Assembly (NCBI RefSeq): GCF_029968095.1
Contig: NZ_JASCIR010000025.1
Span: forward strand, 1 to 64,000
DNA: 64,000 nt
Direction of reading: 5' to 3'
Source: Streptomyces solicavernae
Lineage (GTDB): Bacteria; Actinomycetota; Actinomycetes; Streptomycetales; Streptomycetaceae
Position 1 is the first letter of the stretch, and each line of letters begins with the position of its first letter. This document shows, piece by piece, positions 8,549 to 16,415 of this stretch. Made by a program: the position numbers and the translations under genes. The notes under the pieces were generated by a model. That model made no database searches, was not told the origin of the DNA, and saw only the letters and a list, made by a program, of their open reading frames with translations.

Positions 8549-9658
8549 CTAGATTCCGCGCCGTCGCCGCGCCCTGCGGACCACCGCCGCCGCGCCGAGC
8601 AGGGCCACCGTCGCGCCCGCCGCACCCGCGGCCGTCGCGTCCTTGCGGCCGAGGCGGCGGCCCGCCACGGTGTGCCGCCCGGACACCTCGTCCAGGAGCT
8701 CGGCGAGCACCTCCTCGTTCGTCCACTGCGGACGCCAGCCCCCCTCGTGCAGACCGGTGCCGCTGACCACCCACGGGTACATCGTGTACGCGAGGTCGCC
8801 CGCCGGTGACGGGGTGAGGCCGATGCGGTGCAGGCGCGCGGCCGCGCCCAGCGCGACCGTGGACGGCAGCTCCATGCGCCGGATTCCGCTCAGCTCCTCG
8901 ACCTCCTCCTGCTCCAGCCACCCGTCACAGCCGACGGCCAGCTCGCCCTCGGCCTTCTCCAGTGCGGCGTACTCCAGCGCACTGCACAGGTCCTCGACGT
9001 GACAGAACTGCCAGACAGGACGCGAACCCGCCACTACGAGAAGACGGGGCGATTCGAAGTAGCGCGTCAGTGCCGTGTCCGTACCGCCCACCAGGACGGC
9101 CGGGCGCAGAACCGTCACATTGAGGCCGGGGTGCGCGCGTGGCGCACGGCGCGCGAGGCGCTCGATCTCCAGGAGGTCGCCGACCCCCGTCGCCTCGGCG
9201 GTCGCCCGCAGCTCGGCGTCCTCCGACAGCGGCAGGTCGTTGTCCTCCAGTGCGCCGTAGACCATCGCCGACGTGCACAGTACGACCCGGTGCACGCCGG
9301 CCGCCGCGGCCGCGGTGAGCACCGTCTGCGTCCCGCGCACGTTGTACGCGGTACGGGCCGCGGGGTCCGACTCCAGGTCGAGGTCGAGCGCGAGGTGCAC
9401 GACGACGTCCGCGCCGCGCAGCTTCCCCGCGATGGACGGGTCCCGGACGTCGAGGATGTGCCACTGCGCCGCCTCGCAGTCGCCGCGCCGCTCGTCTATG
9501 GCCACGACCTGCTTGATCTCGTCCGAGGCCGCGAGGCGCTCGGCGAGCAGCGCGCCGATGCCCGAGGCGGCACCGGTCACGGCGACGACGGGGCCGCGGG
9601 CAGCGGCCGGGGTTGAGCGGTTTCGCGCTGCGCGAACCTGCGGATCTGGGGAACTCAC
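8549..9658 (-). CDS. NAD-dependent epimerase/dehydratase (extended SDR family) with C-terminal membrane anchor
   Basis: 369 residues from GTG 9658, which has GGAG 7 nt upstream; an ATG at 9724 would add 22 residues but lacks a spaced ribosome site. A Rossmann fold begins near residue 25 with the dinucleotide motif TGAASGIG. DVVVHLALDLD and the region around STS-type VLCTSAMVYGALED follow, so it belongs to the extended SDR family, although the usual YxxxK dyad is not obvious. The last 40 residues contain a hydrophobic segment (AAGAAGATVALLGAAAVV) followed by RRARRRR, a likely C-terminal membrane anchor. The substrate is unknown. It is divergently transcribed from the DUF2342 gene across about 190 bp. 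Confidence 0.85.
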   Translation of the reverse strand: MSSPDPQVRAARNRSTPAAARGPVVAVTGAASGIGALLAERLAASDEIKQVVAIDERRGDCEAAQWHILDVRDPSIAGKLRGADVVVHLALDLDLESDPAARTAYNVRGTQTVLTAAAAAGVHRVVLCTSAMVYGALEDNDLPLSEDAELRATAEATGVGDLLEIERLARRAPRAHPGLNVTVLRPAVLVGGTDTALTRYFESPRLLVVAGSRPVWQFCHVEDLCSALEYAALEKAEGELAVGCDGWLEQEEVEELSGIRRMELPSTVALGAAARLHRIGLTPSPAGDLAYTMYPWVVSGTGLHEGGWRPQWTNEEVLAELLDEVSGRHTVAGRRLGRKDATAAGAAGATVALLGAAAVVRRARRRRGI

Positions 9659-9849
9659 CAGGCGTCTCCAGCGGTTGTCTTCAGTACGGGCGCGGTTGAC
9701 GCGTTCGTACCAGGTGGCATCCATCCTGCCGCAGCCCGGAACTCAGCGGAGCACCGAGCCCGTGAGCGGTGTCGGTGTCTACGCTGGATGGCAAAGTCGG
9801 GCAGACGCCGTCGGCACCGAGTCGGCGGCCCAACGAGCCGAGGATTCCC

Positions 9850-11310
9850 GTGAGTGACACCCCATTCGGATTCGGCCTTCCGCCGGAGGAGCCGGAGAAC
9901 GGCGACGAGGGCAAGCAGAAGGACCAGCAGGGCGGTGGTGGCCAGGGCGGCGCGGCGAACCCGTTCGGCTTCGGCGGCTTCCCCGGCGCCGGCGCCCCGG
10001 GCGGCGGCGACAACCCCTTCGCCGCCATGTTCGGGAACATGAACCCGAACGACCTGGGCGCGGCCTTCCAGCAGCTCGGCCAGATGCTGTCCTTCGAGGG
10101 CGGCCCGGTGAACTGGGACATGGCCAAGCAGATCGCCCGCCAGGTGGTGTCCCAGGGCACCGCGGACGGCACCAAGGACGCTAGCGTCGGCCCCGCCGAC
10201 CGCAGCGCCGTCGAGGAGGCGGTGCGCCTGGCCGACCTGTGGCTGGACGGCGTGACGTCGCTGCCGTCCGGCGCCGGCACGGCCGTGGCCTGGTCCCGCG
10301 CGGAGTGGGTGGAGGCAACGCTTCCGGTGTGGCAGGAGCTGGTCGACCCGGTCGCCGAGCGGGTCGGCTCGGCGATGGGTGACGTCCTGCCCGAGGAGAT
10401 GCAGGCCATGGCGGGCCCGCTGATCGGCATGATGCGCTCCATGGGCGGCGCCATGTTCGGCCAGCAGATCGGCCAGGCCGTGGGCGCGCTCGCGGGCGAG
10501 GTCGTCGGCTCCAGTGACGTCGGCCTGCCGCTCGGCCCGGCCGGCAAGGCCGCGCTGCTTCCGGTGAACATCGAGGCGTTCGGCAAGGACCTGAGCGTCG
10601 ACCTCAACGAGGTGCGGCTCTACCTCGCCCTGCGCGAGGCAGCCCACCAGCGCCTCTTCGCGCACGTGCCGTGGCTGCGCTCGCATCTGTTCGGCGCGGT
10701 CGAGGGGTACGCGCGCGGCATCAAGGTGGACACCTCGAAGCTGGAGGACGTGGTCGGCCAGTTCGACCCGCAGAACCCCGAGGAGATCCAGCAGGCGCTC
10801 CAGCAGGGCATGTTCCAGCCCGAGGACACCCCGGAGCAGAAGGCCGCGCTCGCCCGCCTGGAGACGGCGCTGGCGCTCGTCGAGGGCTGGGTCGACGCCG
10901 TGGTCCACGAGGCCGCCAAGGACCGCCTCTCGTCCGCCGCCGCGCTGCGCGAGACGCTGCGCCGCCGCCGCGCCTCGGGCGGCCCCGCGGAGCAGACCTT
11001 CGCCACGCTGATCGGCCTGGAGCTGCGTCCGCGCCGTCTCCGGGACGCCTCGCGCCTGTGGGCGTCGCTCACCGACGCGCGCGGTGTGGACGGCCGTGAC
11101 GGCTTGTGGGAGCACCCGGACATGCTGCCGACGGCCGAGGACCTCGACGACCCGGACGGCTTCGTGCACCGCGAGCAGCTGGACTTCTCCGAGCTGGACA
11201 AGATGCTCGGCGAGGCCGCCGGCGGCACGTCCTCCACGGGTGGCGCGCCCGAGGCCGGGCCCGACCTGAAGAAGGGCGACGAGACCGACGAGGGCGACAC
11301 CGGGAAGTGA
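9850..11310 (+). CDS. Zincin-like metalloprotease family protein (DUF2342)
   Basis: 486 residues from GTG 9850, with GAGG 6 nt upstream. The N-terminus is a Gly/Asn/Phe-rich low-complexity stretch (NPFGFGGFPGAG) of about 60 residues, then a helical domain. The family is annotated as a zinc-dependent metalloprotease (zincin_2, DUF2342; Rv3195 in M. tuberculosis). The conserved stretch LREAAHQRLFAHVPWLRSHL is present, but a canonical HExxH is not, so peptidase activity is uncertain. A related group is linked to coenzyme F420 biosynthesis. The stop overlaps the start of the NUDIX gene (GTGA), so the two are translationally coupled. Confidence 0.85.
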   Translation: MSDTPFGFGLPPEEPENGDEGKQKDQQGGGGQGGAANPFGFGGFPGAGAPGGGDNPFAAMFGNMNPNDLGAAFQQLGQMLSFEGGPVNWDMAKQIARQVVSQGTADGTKDASVGPADRSAVEEAVRLADLWLDGVTSLPSGAGTAVAWSRAEWVEATLPVWQELVDPVAERVGSAMGDVLPEEMQAMAGPLIGMMRSMGGAMFGQQIGQAVGALAGEVVGSSDVGLPLGPAGKAALLPVNIEAFGKDLSVDLNEVRLYLALREAAHQRLFAHVPWLRSHLFGAVEGYARGIKVDTSKLEDVVGQFDPQNPEEIQQALQQGMFQPEDTPEQKAALARLETALALVEGWVDAVVHEAAKDRLSSAAALRETLRRRRASGGPAEQTFATLIGLELRPRRLRDASRLWASLTDARGVDGRDGLWEHPDMLPTAEDLDDPDGFVHREQLDFSELDKMLGEAAGGTSSTGGAPEAGPDLKKGDETDEGDTGK

Positions 11311-11837
11311 GCCTCCACGACGACGCGAACCTGGTCCTCAAGGCGTACGAACAGGGCGGCGAGCAGGCCGAGTTGCGCACCGCCTACCTCGATCACCTGG
11401 CGGCGCACCCGGACGGCATGTGGAAGGCCTGCGAGGCGGGGCACCTCACGGCGAGCGCGCTCGTCGTGGACCCGTCGCGCGGCCGCGTCCTGCTGACCCT
11501 GCACAAGAAGCTGCGGATGTGGCTGCAGATGGGCGGGCACTGCGAGCCCGGCGATGCCACGCTCGCGGCCGCCGCCCTGCGTGAGGCCACCGAGGAGTCG
11601 GGCATCGCCGGCCTGACGCTGCTCCCGGGCGGCCCGGTCAAGCTGGACCGGCACCCGATCCCGGCGCCCTGCAACTGGCACCTCGACGTGCAGTACGCCG
11701 CGTTGGCCCCGGCCGGCGCGGTGGAGGCGATCAGCGACGAGTCCCTCGACGTGCGCTGGTTCGCGTACGACGAAGTGGCGGACGTGGCCGACGAGTCGGT
11801 CGTACGTCTTCTGGAGGCGACGCGCGCGGCGCTCTGA
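11307..11837 (+). CDS. NUDIX hydrolase
   Basis: 176 residues. The start GTG overlaps the preceding stop codon by 3 nt (GTGA), so translation is coupled to the DUF2342 gene. The Nudix box is present as GHCEPGD followed by ALREATEESGI. The first acidic position is Asp rather than Glu, and there is one extra residue before RE, a variant that should still bind the divalent metal through REATEE. Nudix enzymes hydrolyse nucleoside diphosphates linked to another moiety; the substrate cannot be predicted. The gene ends about 50 bp before a very long palindrome that separates it from the convergent AIM24 operon. Confidence 0.88.
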   Translation: MSLHDDANLVLKAYEQGGEQAELRTAYLDHLAAHPDGMWKACEAGHLTASALVVDPSRGRVLLTLHKKLRMWLQMGGHCEPGDATLAAAALREATEESGIAGLTLLPGGPVKLDRHPIPAPCNWHLDVQYAALAPAGAVEAISDESLDVRWFAYDEVADVADESVVRLLEATRAAL

Positions 11838-11890
11838 GCGCGCGGTTCAGGCGGCAGGGCCTGTTCATGTGTGAGGTCTGTTCATGTGTA

Positions 11891-11962
11891 AGGCCTGTTC
11901 AGAGCATGTGTAAGGGGCGGTCACCATGGTGACCGCCCCTTACACATGCTCTGAACAGGCCT
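11891..11962. terminator. 72-bp perfect palindrome, bidirectional terminator
   Basis: Bases 11891-11926 are the exact reverse complement of 11927-11962, with CCATGG at the centre, so a 36-bp stem is possible on either strand. It lies between the convergent NUDIX gene and AIM24 operon and ends 2 bp from the AIM24 stop. Imperfect copies of its left end (ctgttcatgtgt) occur twice just upstream, at 11861-11890. Confidence 0.75.
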
Positions 11963-11963
11963 G

Positions 11964-12719
11964 CTACTCCCAGGCGTTGCCGCGGTTCTGGCCGCGGGCG
12001 CCCTGCTGGCCCACGCCGTACTGCGCGGCCACTCCGCCGCCGATCGCGGCGTTCTGCGGCGGCAGCAGCTCGCTGGGCTGGACGAGCGCGAAGCCGTTGC
12101 CCATGAAGCTGAGCTCCCAGCCCTCGCCGGTGTTGCCGCGGCGCCGGCGCACGCCCGAGGAGTGCGTCTGCGCCTGCATCTGCACCCGCAGGGAGTTGGA
12201 CCAGGCGACGATCGCGTCCGCGTCGGCGTTGACGTACTTCTCCGGCGTGACCTGCAGCATCAGCGGCTGGCCCGACGTCATCAGGGCGACCTTGCCGCTG
12301 CCCGTGATGTTGAGCTGGTACTTGCCGGAGCCGGAGATGCCGAACTGGCTGTCCACGGCGATGACTTCGGTATGCAGCTGGGAGTCGAGCGCGAGGACAT
12401 AGCTGCTGTCCACGGTCAGGCCCTGCTGGTCGATGTCGACGATGTGGATGTACTGCGCGAGGTTGGCCAGGTAGACCGTGCCCTGCCCGGAGCAGCGCAT
12501 CAGGTCGAGGCCCTCACCGGTGTTGGCGCGGGCACGGCGCCGCCCCTGCGACTGGTACTCGCCGTCGAACTCCATGAGGCCCTGGTAGGCCACCATGGCG
12601 CCCTTGCGGGCGAGGATGTCGTCGTGGCCCTCCAGGTTGATCCGCAGCATCTGCGGATTCTGGATGGCGTAGCGCTCCTGGGTCTGCTGCTCGGTGTGAG
12701 CGAAAAGCGGGCTCTGCAT
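11964..12719 (-). CDS. AIM24 family protein
   Basis: 251 residues from ATG 12719, with GGGGGA about 10 nt upstream. Most of the chain is the AIM24 beta-barrel fold: repeated G-x-G-x-V/L strands such as RCSGQGTVYLANLAQYIHIV and GISGSGKYQLNITGSGKVALMTSG. It is named after a yeast mitochondrial protein; the bacterial role is unknown. The C-terminus carries a Gly/Gln tail (QYGVGQQGARGQNRGN). It is the last gene of a three-gene operon in which all products share this domain, and the spacing to the gene upstream is only 16 nt. Confidence 0.88.
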   Translation of the reverse strand: MQSPLFAHTEQQTQERYAIQNPQMLRINLEGHDDILARKGAMVAYQGLMEFDGEYQSQGRRRARANTGEGLDLMRCSGQGTVYLANLAQYIHIVDIDQQGLTVDSSYVLALDSQLHTEVIAVDSQFGISGSGKYQLNITGSGKVALMTSGQPLMLQVTPEKYVNADADAIVAWSNSLRVQMQAQTHSSGVRRRRGNTGEGWELSFMGNGFALVQPSELLPPQNAAIGGGVAAQYGVGQQGARGQNRGNAWE

Positions 12720-12735
12720 GGTGTGTTCGCTCCCC

Positions 12736-13416
12736 CTAGCCCCGGATCCGGAGGCGGTCGGTGCTGTCCTCACTGGGCTGTACGACGACGATGCCCTGAC
12801 CGGAGAAGGCCATCTGGTACGCCTCGCCGCTGCCCCGGCCGATCATCGAGGAGGCCTTGAAGCTGCGCTTGCCCTTCACCTTGAGGTTCGGGGACCAGGC
12901 GACCAGCGCGTCCGGGTCGACGTACGTCTCGTCCTCGCCGCTGCCGCAGTCCACGACGATCGGGGCGCCGCGCGAGGTCAGCGCGACCCAGCCCTGGCCG
13001 CCGAGCTTCACGTTCCACAGGCCCTGGCCGGCGAACTTGGCGAGGCCCTTGACGCGTTCGACGCCCCACTGGAGGCTCGTGTCGAACGCCAGCAGGTTGG
13101 TGCCGTTGACGGACAGCCCTTCGCCGTTGAGGTTGATGACGACGACGTCCGCGCCGTAGTCGGCGAGGTAGAGCATGCCGTCGCCGCTGGCCTTCATCAG
13201 CGGCGTGCCCTCACCGGTGATCCACTGACCGGCGATCTGCCGCACGGCCGGCGGGTTCGGCTCGTACTGGACGAAGCCCTCGTACGCGACCATCGAGCCG
13301 GTACGCGCGAAGATGTCCTGTCCGCTCTGCATGGCGATCTTCACCATGCTGCGGCCGTGATTCTCCATCCGGGCCGCGACGGGGGTCGGGGCGAAGCCCG
13401 CGAGCTGCTGGTTCAT
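12736..13416 (-). CDS. AIM24 family protein (second paralogue)
   Basis: 226 residues; ATG 13416 has GGGGAG about 8 nt upstream. The whole protein is one AIM24 domain (IAMQSGQDIFARTGSMVAYEGFV near the start, GDGMLYLADYGADVVVINL in the middle, GAPIVVDCGSGEDETYVDPDALVAWS in the last third). It is clearly paralogous to its two neighbours, most plausibly by tandem duplication. It sits 14 nt below the TerD-AIM24 gene and 16 nt above the third copy, so the three are one transcription unit. No signal peptide or membrane span; molecular role unknown. Confidence 0.88.
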   Translation of the reverse strand: MNQQLAGFAPTPVAARMENHGRSMVKIAMQSGQDIFARTGSMVAYEGFVQYEPNPPAVRQIAGQWITGEGTPLMKASGDGMLYLADYGADVVVINLNGEGLSVNGTNLLAFDTSLQWGVERVKGLAKFAGQGLWNVKLGGQGWVALTSRGAPIVVDCGSGEDETYVDPDALVAWSPNLKVKGKRSFKASSMIGRGSGEAYQMAFSGQGIVVVQPSEDSTDRLRIRG

Positions 13417-13430
13417 TGACTTCGCTCCCC

Positions 13431-15167
13431 TTAGATCTCGTAGGGCTGGACGACGATGAAGTTGCCGGGCGCACCGCGGAACTGGAGGTTCACGGTCTCG
13501 CCGCTGTGGCCCGGGAAGGCCTGGCGGCGCAGTCGCACCTGGCTGGAGATGATCACCTGCGAGGCGGCGGACCAGGCCACGATGGAGTTGGCGTCCGCGA
13601 ACGTCGTCGGCGTGACCGGCAGCACCACGGGGGTGCCCTTGGTCTTCACGATCACCGTGCCGGTGCCCTGGAACTGCATCGTGAACAGCGCGCCACCGGG
13701 GATGCCGTGACCCTCGATGCGGCGGACCTCGTGCTGCAGCGACTCGTCGTACGCCAGCACGTTCTCCGCGGAGACACAGATCGCGTCGCCCTGGAGCTCG
13801 ATCGGGTGGAGGTGCGCCTCGTTCTCGGCGAGGAAGACCTGGCCGCGGCCGCTGCAGCGCATCAGCTGCATCTCCTGGCCGGTGGCGTTGCCGACGATGC
13901 GGCCGGCGAAACCGGCGCCCTTGTAGCTGAAGTCGACCTTGCCCTGGTACAGCACCATGCTGCCCTGGCGGGCGAGGATCGGCTGGCCGTCGGCGCCGAG
14001 GTCGACGCGGATCATCTGCTCGTTCTGCTGCGTCCAGCGCTGCCCGGTGGGCGCCTCGCGGTACTTCTGCAGCGCGACGGCGACACCGCCGGGGCCGCCA
14101 CCCTGCGGCACGCCCTGGGGCTGGCCGTACGGGGAGGGGGCGCCGGGCGCCTGCTGGCCGGGGAAACCGGCGGGGGGCTGCTGGCCGTAGCCGGGGGGCA
14201 TCTGGCCCGGGGCCTGACCTGGAGCCTGGCCTGGGGCCTGACCTGGGGCCTGACCGAACTGCGGCTGCTGGGGCGCCTGCGGCGCGGGGGCGGGCTGGCC
14301 CGGCTGTCCGTACCCGGGCGGCATGGGCGGGGTCTGGCCCGGCGCGGGCGCGAGGGGCGCGGCGATGGTCGGCTGCGCGTGCACATCGGGCTGAGCGGGC
14401 CCGGGGGGCGGCGTGGCTCCGCCGGGCGGCGGCGCAAAGCCCTGGGCGGGCTGCGGGGCCTGCGGTGCCTGGCGGGCCTGCGGTGCCGGGGCCGCGGGCT
14501 GGGGCGCCTGGGCCGGGGCGGGCTCAGCCGGGGCGGGCGCGCCGAACGACGGGGCCGGCGCGGCACCGCCGGGCGGCGGGGCGAAGCCAGGGGCGGCCCC
14601 GCCCTGCGGCTGTGGCGCGGCGGCCGGCTGCTGCTCCTCCTCGGCGACCTCGCCGCCGAAGTTCCTGAGGAGAGCTTCGAGACCTCCGTCGAACCCCTGG
14701 CCCACGGCGGCGAACCGCCACACGTCCTTGAGGTAGAAGTCACCCAGCATCACGGCGCGTTCGGTGCTGAACTCCGAGCCGTCGAAGGCGTACCGCGCGA
14801 CCTCTTCGCCGCCCGCGACGATCCGGAGGTAACCGGGCGCGACCTGCGACATCTGCCCGGCGCCGTCGATCGTCGCCGTGAAGGACAGCTTCTGGATCTG
14901 CGGCGGAATCCCGTCCAGCGTGACGCGGAAGGACTCCGTGTCCCCGGCCTGGGAGCCGAGGAGCTGAATGGACTCCTCCGGCGACTTCGGCTGGTTGAAG
15001 AACACGAAATAACGGTCGTCCGAGAGCTGTTCGTTGGCGTCGAGGCCGAAGCAGCTGATGTCGAACGTCAGCCCCGGGGCGTTGATCTGCACGCCTACGT
15101 ACAGATCGGTGCCCGAGGTCAGGTCACTGATCTTGGCCTTGTGGCCGCGTTGAAATTCCCTGGCCAT
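13431..15167 (-). CDS. TerD domain fused to AIM24 domain
   Basis: 578 residues from ATG 15167. Residues 1-180 are a TerD domain of the tellurium-resistance/stress family. The recognisable stretches are TDLYVGVQINAPGLTFDISC, DRYFVFFNQPKSPE and KDVWRFAAVGQGFDGGLEALL, and acidic residues of the type that binds Ca2+ are present. About 200 residues of Pro/Gln/Ala/Gly-rich linker follow, including four successive APGQ units. The last 190 residues are an AIM24 domain. TerD proteins are linked to membrane-associated stress complexes, so the fusion suggests that the AIM24 partners of this operon act with TerD at the membrane. That is inference from domain fusion. It is the first gene of the three-gene operon. 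Confidence 0.9.
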   Translation of the reverse strand: MAREFQRGHKAKISDLTSGTDLYVGVQINAPGLTFDISCFGLDANEQLSDDRYFVFFNQPKSPEESIQLLGSQAGDTESFRVTLDGIPPQIQKLSFTATIDGAGQMSQVAPGYLRIVAGGEEVARYAFDGSEFSTERAVMLGDFYLKDVWRFAAVGQGFDGGLEALLRNFGGEVAEEEQQPAAAPQPQGGAAPGFAPPPGGAAPAPSFGAPAPAEPAPAQAPQPAAPAPQARQAPQAPQPAQGFAPPPGGATPPPGPAQPDVHAQPTIAAPLAPAPGQTPPMPPGYGQPGQPAPAPQAPQQPQFGQAPGQAPGQAPGQAPGQMPPGYGQQPPAGFPGQQAPGAPSPYGQPQGVPQGGGPGGVAVALQKYREAPTGQRWTQQNEQMIRVDLGADGQPILARQGSMVLYQGKVDFSYKGAGFAGRIVGNATGQEMQLMRCSGRGQVFLAENEAHLHPIELQGDAICVSAENVLAYDESLQHEVRRIEGHGIPGGALFTMQFQGTGTVIVKTKGTPVVLPVTPTTFADANSIVAWSAASQVIISSQVRLRRQAFPGHSGETVNLQFRGAPGNFIVVQPYEI

Positions 15168-15420
15168 GCGTAACGACCGTCCCCCATCCCGAATGTGAAT
15201 GCGTCGCGCCAGGCTAACCGCTAACACTGACAACGAGCGAAGCCGGGACGGACCCGGTACATAATCGCTGCCTGCGGCGTCACAGCCCGCTCACAGGTGT
15301 TACACAGTGCGCGTGCGCGGGGCGCTTCTCCGCCGCCCGGCATCCGCGAGGCCGCCCGGCATCCGCGAGAACGGGAGGCCGCAGGGCCTGTCGGCCTTCG
15401 CGGAGGCCAGCCCCCGCGCG

Positions 15421-15526
15421 TGTCAGTCACCGCGCGTGTCAGTCACCGCGCGTGTCAGTCACCGCGCGTGTCAGTCACCGCGCGTGTCGGGCTGTTCGCT
15501 GCGCGTGTCGGGCTGTTCGCTGCGCG
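15421..15526. repeat. Two tandem arrays spanning the M48 gene 3' end
   Basis: Four 16-nt copies of tgtcagtcaccgcgcg (15421-15484) are followed by two 21-nt copies of tgtcgggctgttcgctgcgcg (15485-15526). The stop codon of the M48 gene (15471-15473) lies in the fourth 16-mer, so part of the array is coding. The 21-mers encode a duplicated seven-residue unit at the protein C-terminus. Confidence 0.9.
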
Positions 15527-16109
15527 CGGCCGGAAGATGCGGGAGCCGTTCGGCCGCGACCACGCCTTCCAGGTACCCACGGGCCCGCTCGGTGCGCGGG
15601 TATGCGTCGAGGAGCCGCCAGAAACGCGGCCCGTGGCCGGGTACCAACAGGTGTGCCAGTTCGTGCAGCAGGACGTAGTCGACGACGTACTCGGGCATCC
15701 CCTGCAACCGGTGCGAGAGCCGGATGCTGCCTTCGGCAGGAGTGCAGGAGCCCCAGCGCGTGTTCTGGTTGGTGACCCAACGCACCGAGGTCGGGCGGGC
15801 CCTCCCCTGGAAGTACTGCTCGGAGAGCATTCCGGCGCGCTCGGCCAGCTCCGCGTCGCCGAGGAGCCGCTTACTCTCCTGCGCGGCGAGCTTGTCGAGC
15901 ATCACACCGACCCAGCGCTGCTCCTCCGCCTCGGACATCCGCGCGGGGATGAGCACGATCGTGCGATCGCCCTCGCGGTACGCCGAGACCGTTCGGCGCC
16001 GTCTCGCGCTGCGTCTCACCTCGACCGCGCTCACCGCCGAGCCGCGTGGCGGCTGGCTCTGCGTGCTGCGCTCAGGGCTGTCGGCGCGCTGCGGTACGTC
16101 GGCGGGCAC
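15471..16109 (-). CDS. M48/YgjP-like metallopeptidase
   Basis: 212 residues from GTG 16109. The zinc motif HELAH is clear in YVVDYVLLHELAHLLVPGHGPRFW; the later histidine-containing GHGPRFWRLL is typical of the YgjP/DUF45 group annotated as M48-family metallopeptidase. RWGSCTPAEGSIRLSHRL just upstream is the other family signature. About 40 N-terminal residues are Arg/Ser-rich and look disordered. The C-terminus RSEQPDT is duplicated by a 21-nt tandem repeat, and the stop sits inside a second tandem repeat. No signal peptide, so it is probably cytoplasmic. The substrate is unknown. Confidence 0.88.
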   Translation of the reverse strand: MPADVPQRADSPERSTQSQPPRGSAVSAVEVRRSARRRRTVSAYREGDRTIVLIPARMSEAEEQRWVGVMLDKLAAQESKRLLGDAELAERAGMLSEQYFQGRARPTSVRWVTNQNTRWGSCTPAEGSIRLSHRLQGMPEYVVDYVLLHELAHLLVPGHGPRFWRLLDAYPRTERARGYLEGVVAAERLPHLPAARSEQPDTRSEQPDTRGD

Positions 16110-16415
16110 GCCCCGACGTTACCCGCTGGCGCAGGGGGAAGTCCCGCCTCCGGCAGGGTTCCCGGCCGATCCGCACACCCCGGCCGAGATTTGTACGACT
16201 AATCCCCCTCGCCTGTGGACAACTCGCGACGCTCTGTCGACGGGACGGGCATGCTGGCAGCGGCTCGGGGGACGAGCGCGGCCGGTCTCGCAACGGCCGC
16301 GCTCGGTCAGGCCATCGGGCCGCTCGGTCGCGTCGGCTGTCACGGGGGTACACCGACGCGACCGAATATCACGGACATTCAAGGCATTTCAGGTGGACCA
16401 GAACGGGGGACGGTC
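16110..16415. other. Divergent intergenic region
   Basis: 306 bp between the M48 gene (minus) and the ThiF-like gene (plus). It presumably contains both promoters. An ORF extends upstream of the ThiF start, but without a ribosome site or domain similarity. No RNA gene or strong hairpin was recognised. Confidence 0.4.

Noticed and set aside
15421..15526. Tandem repeats considered as a CRISPR array
   Set aside because: Units are contiguous, with no spacers, and there are no cas genes nearby.
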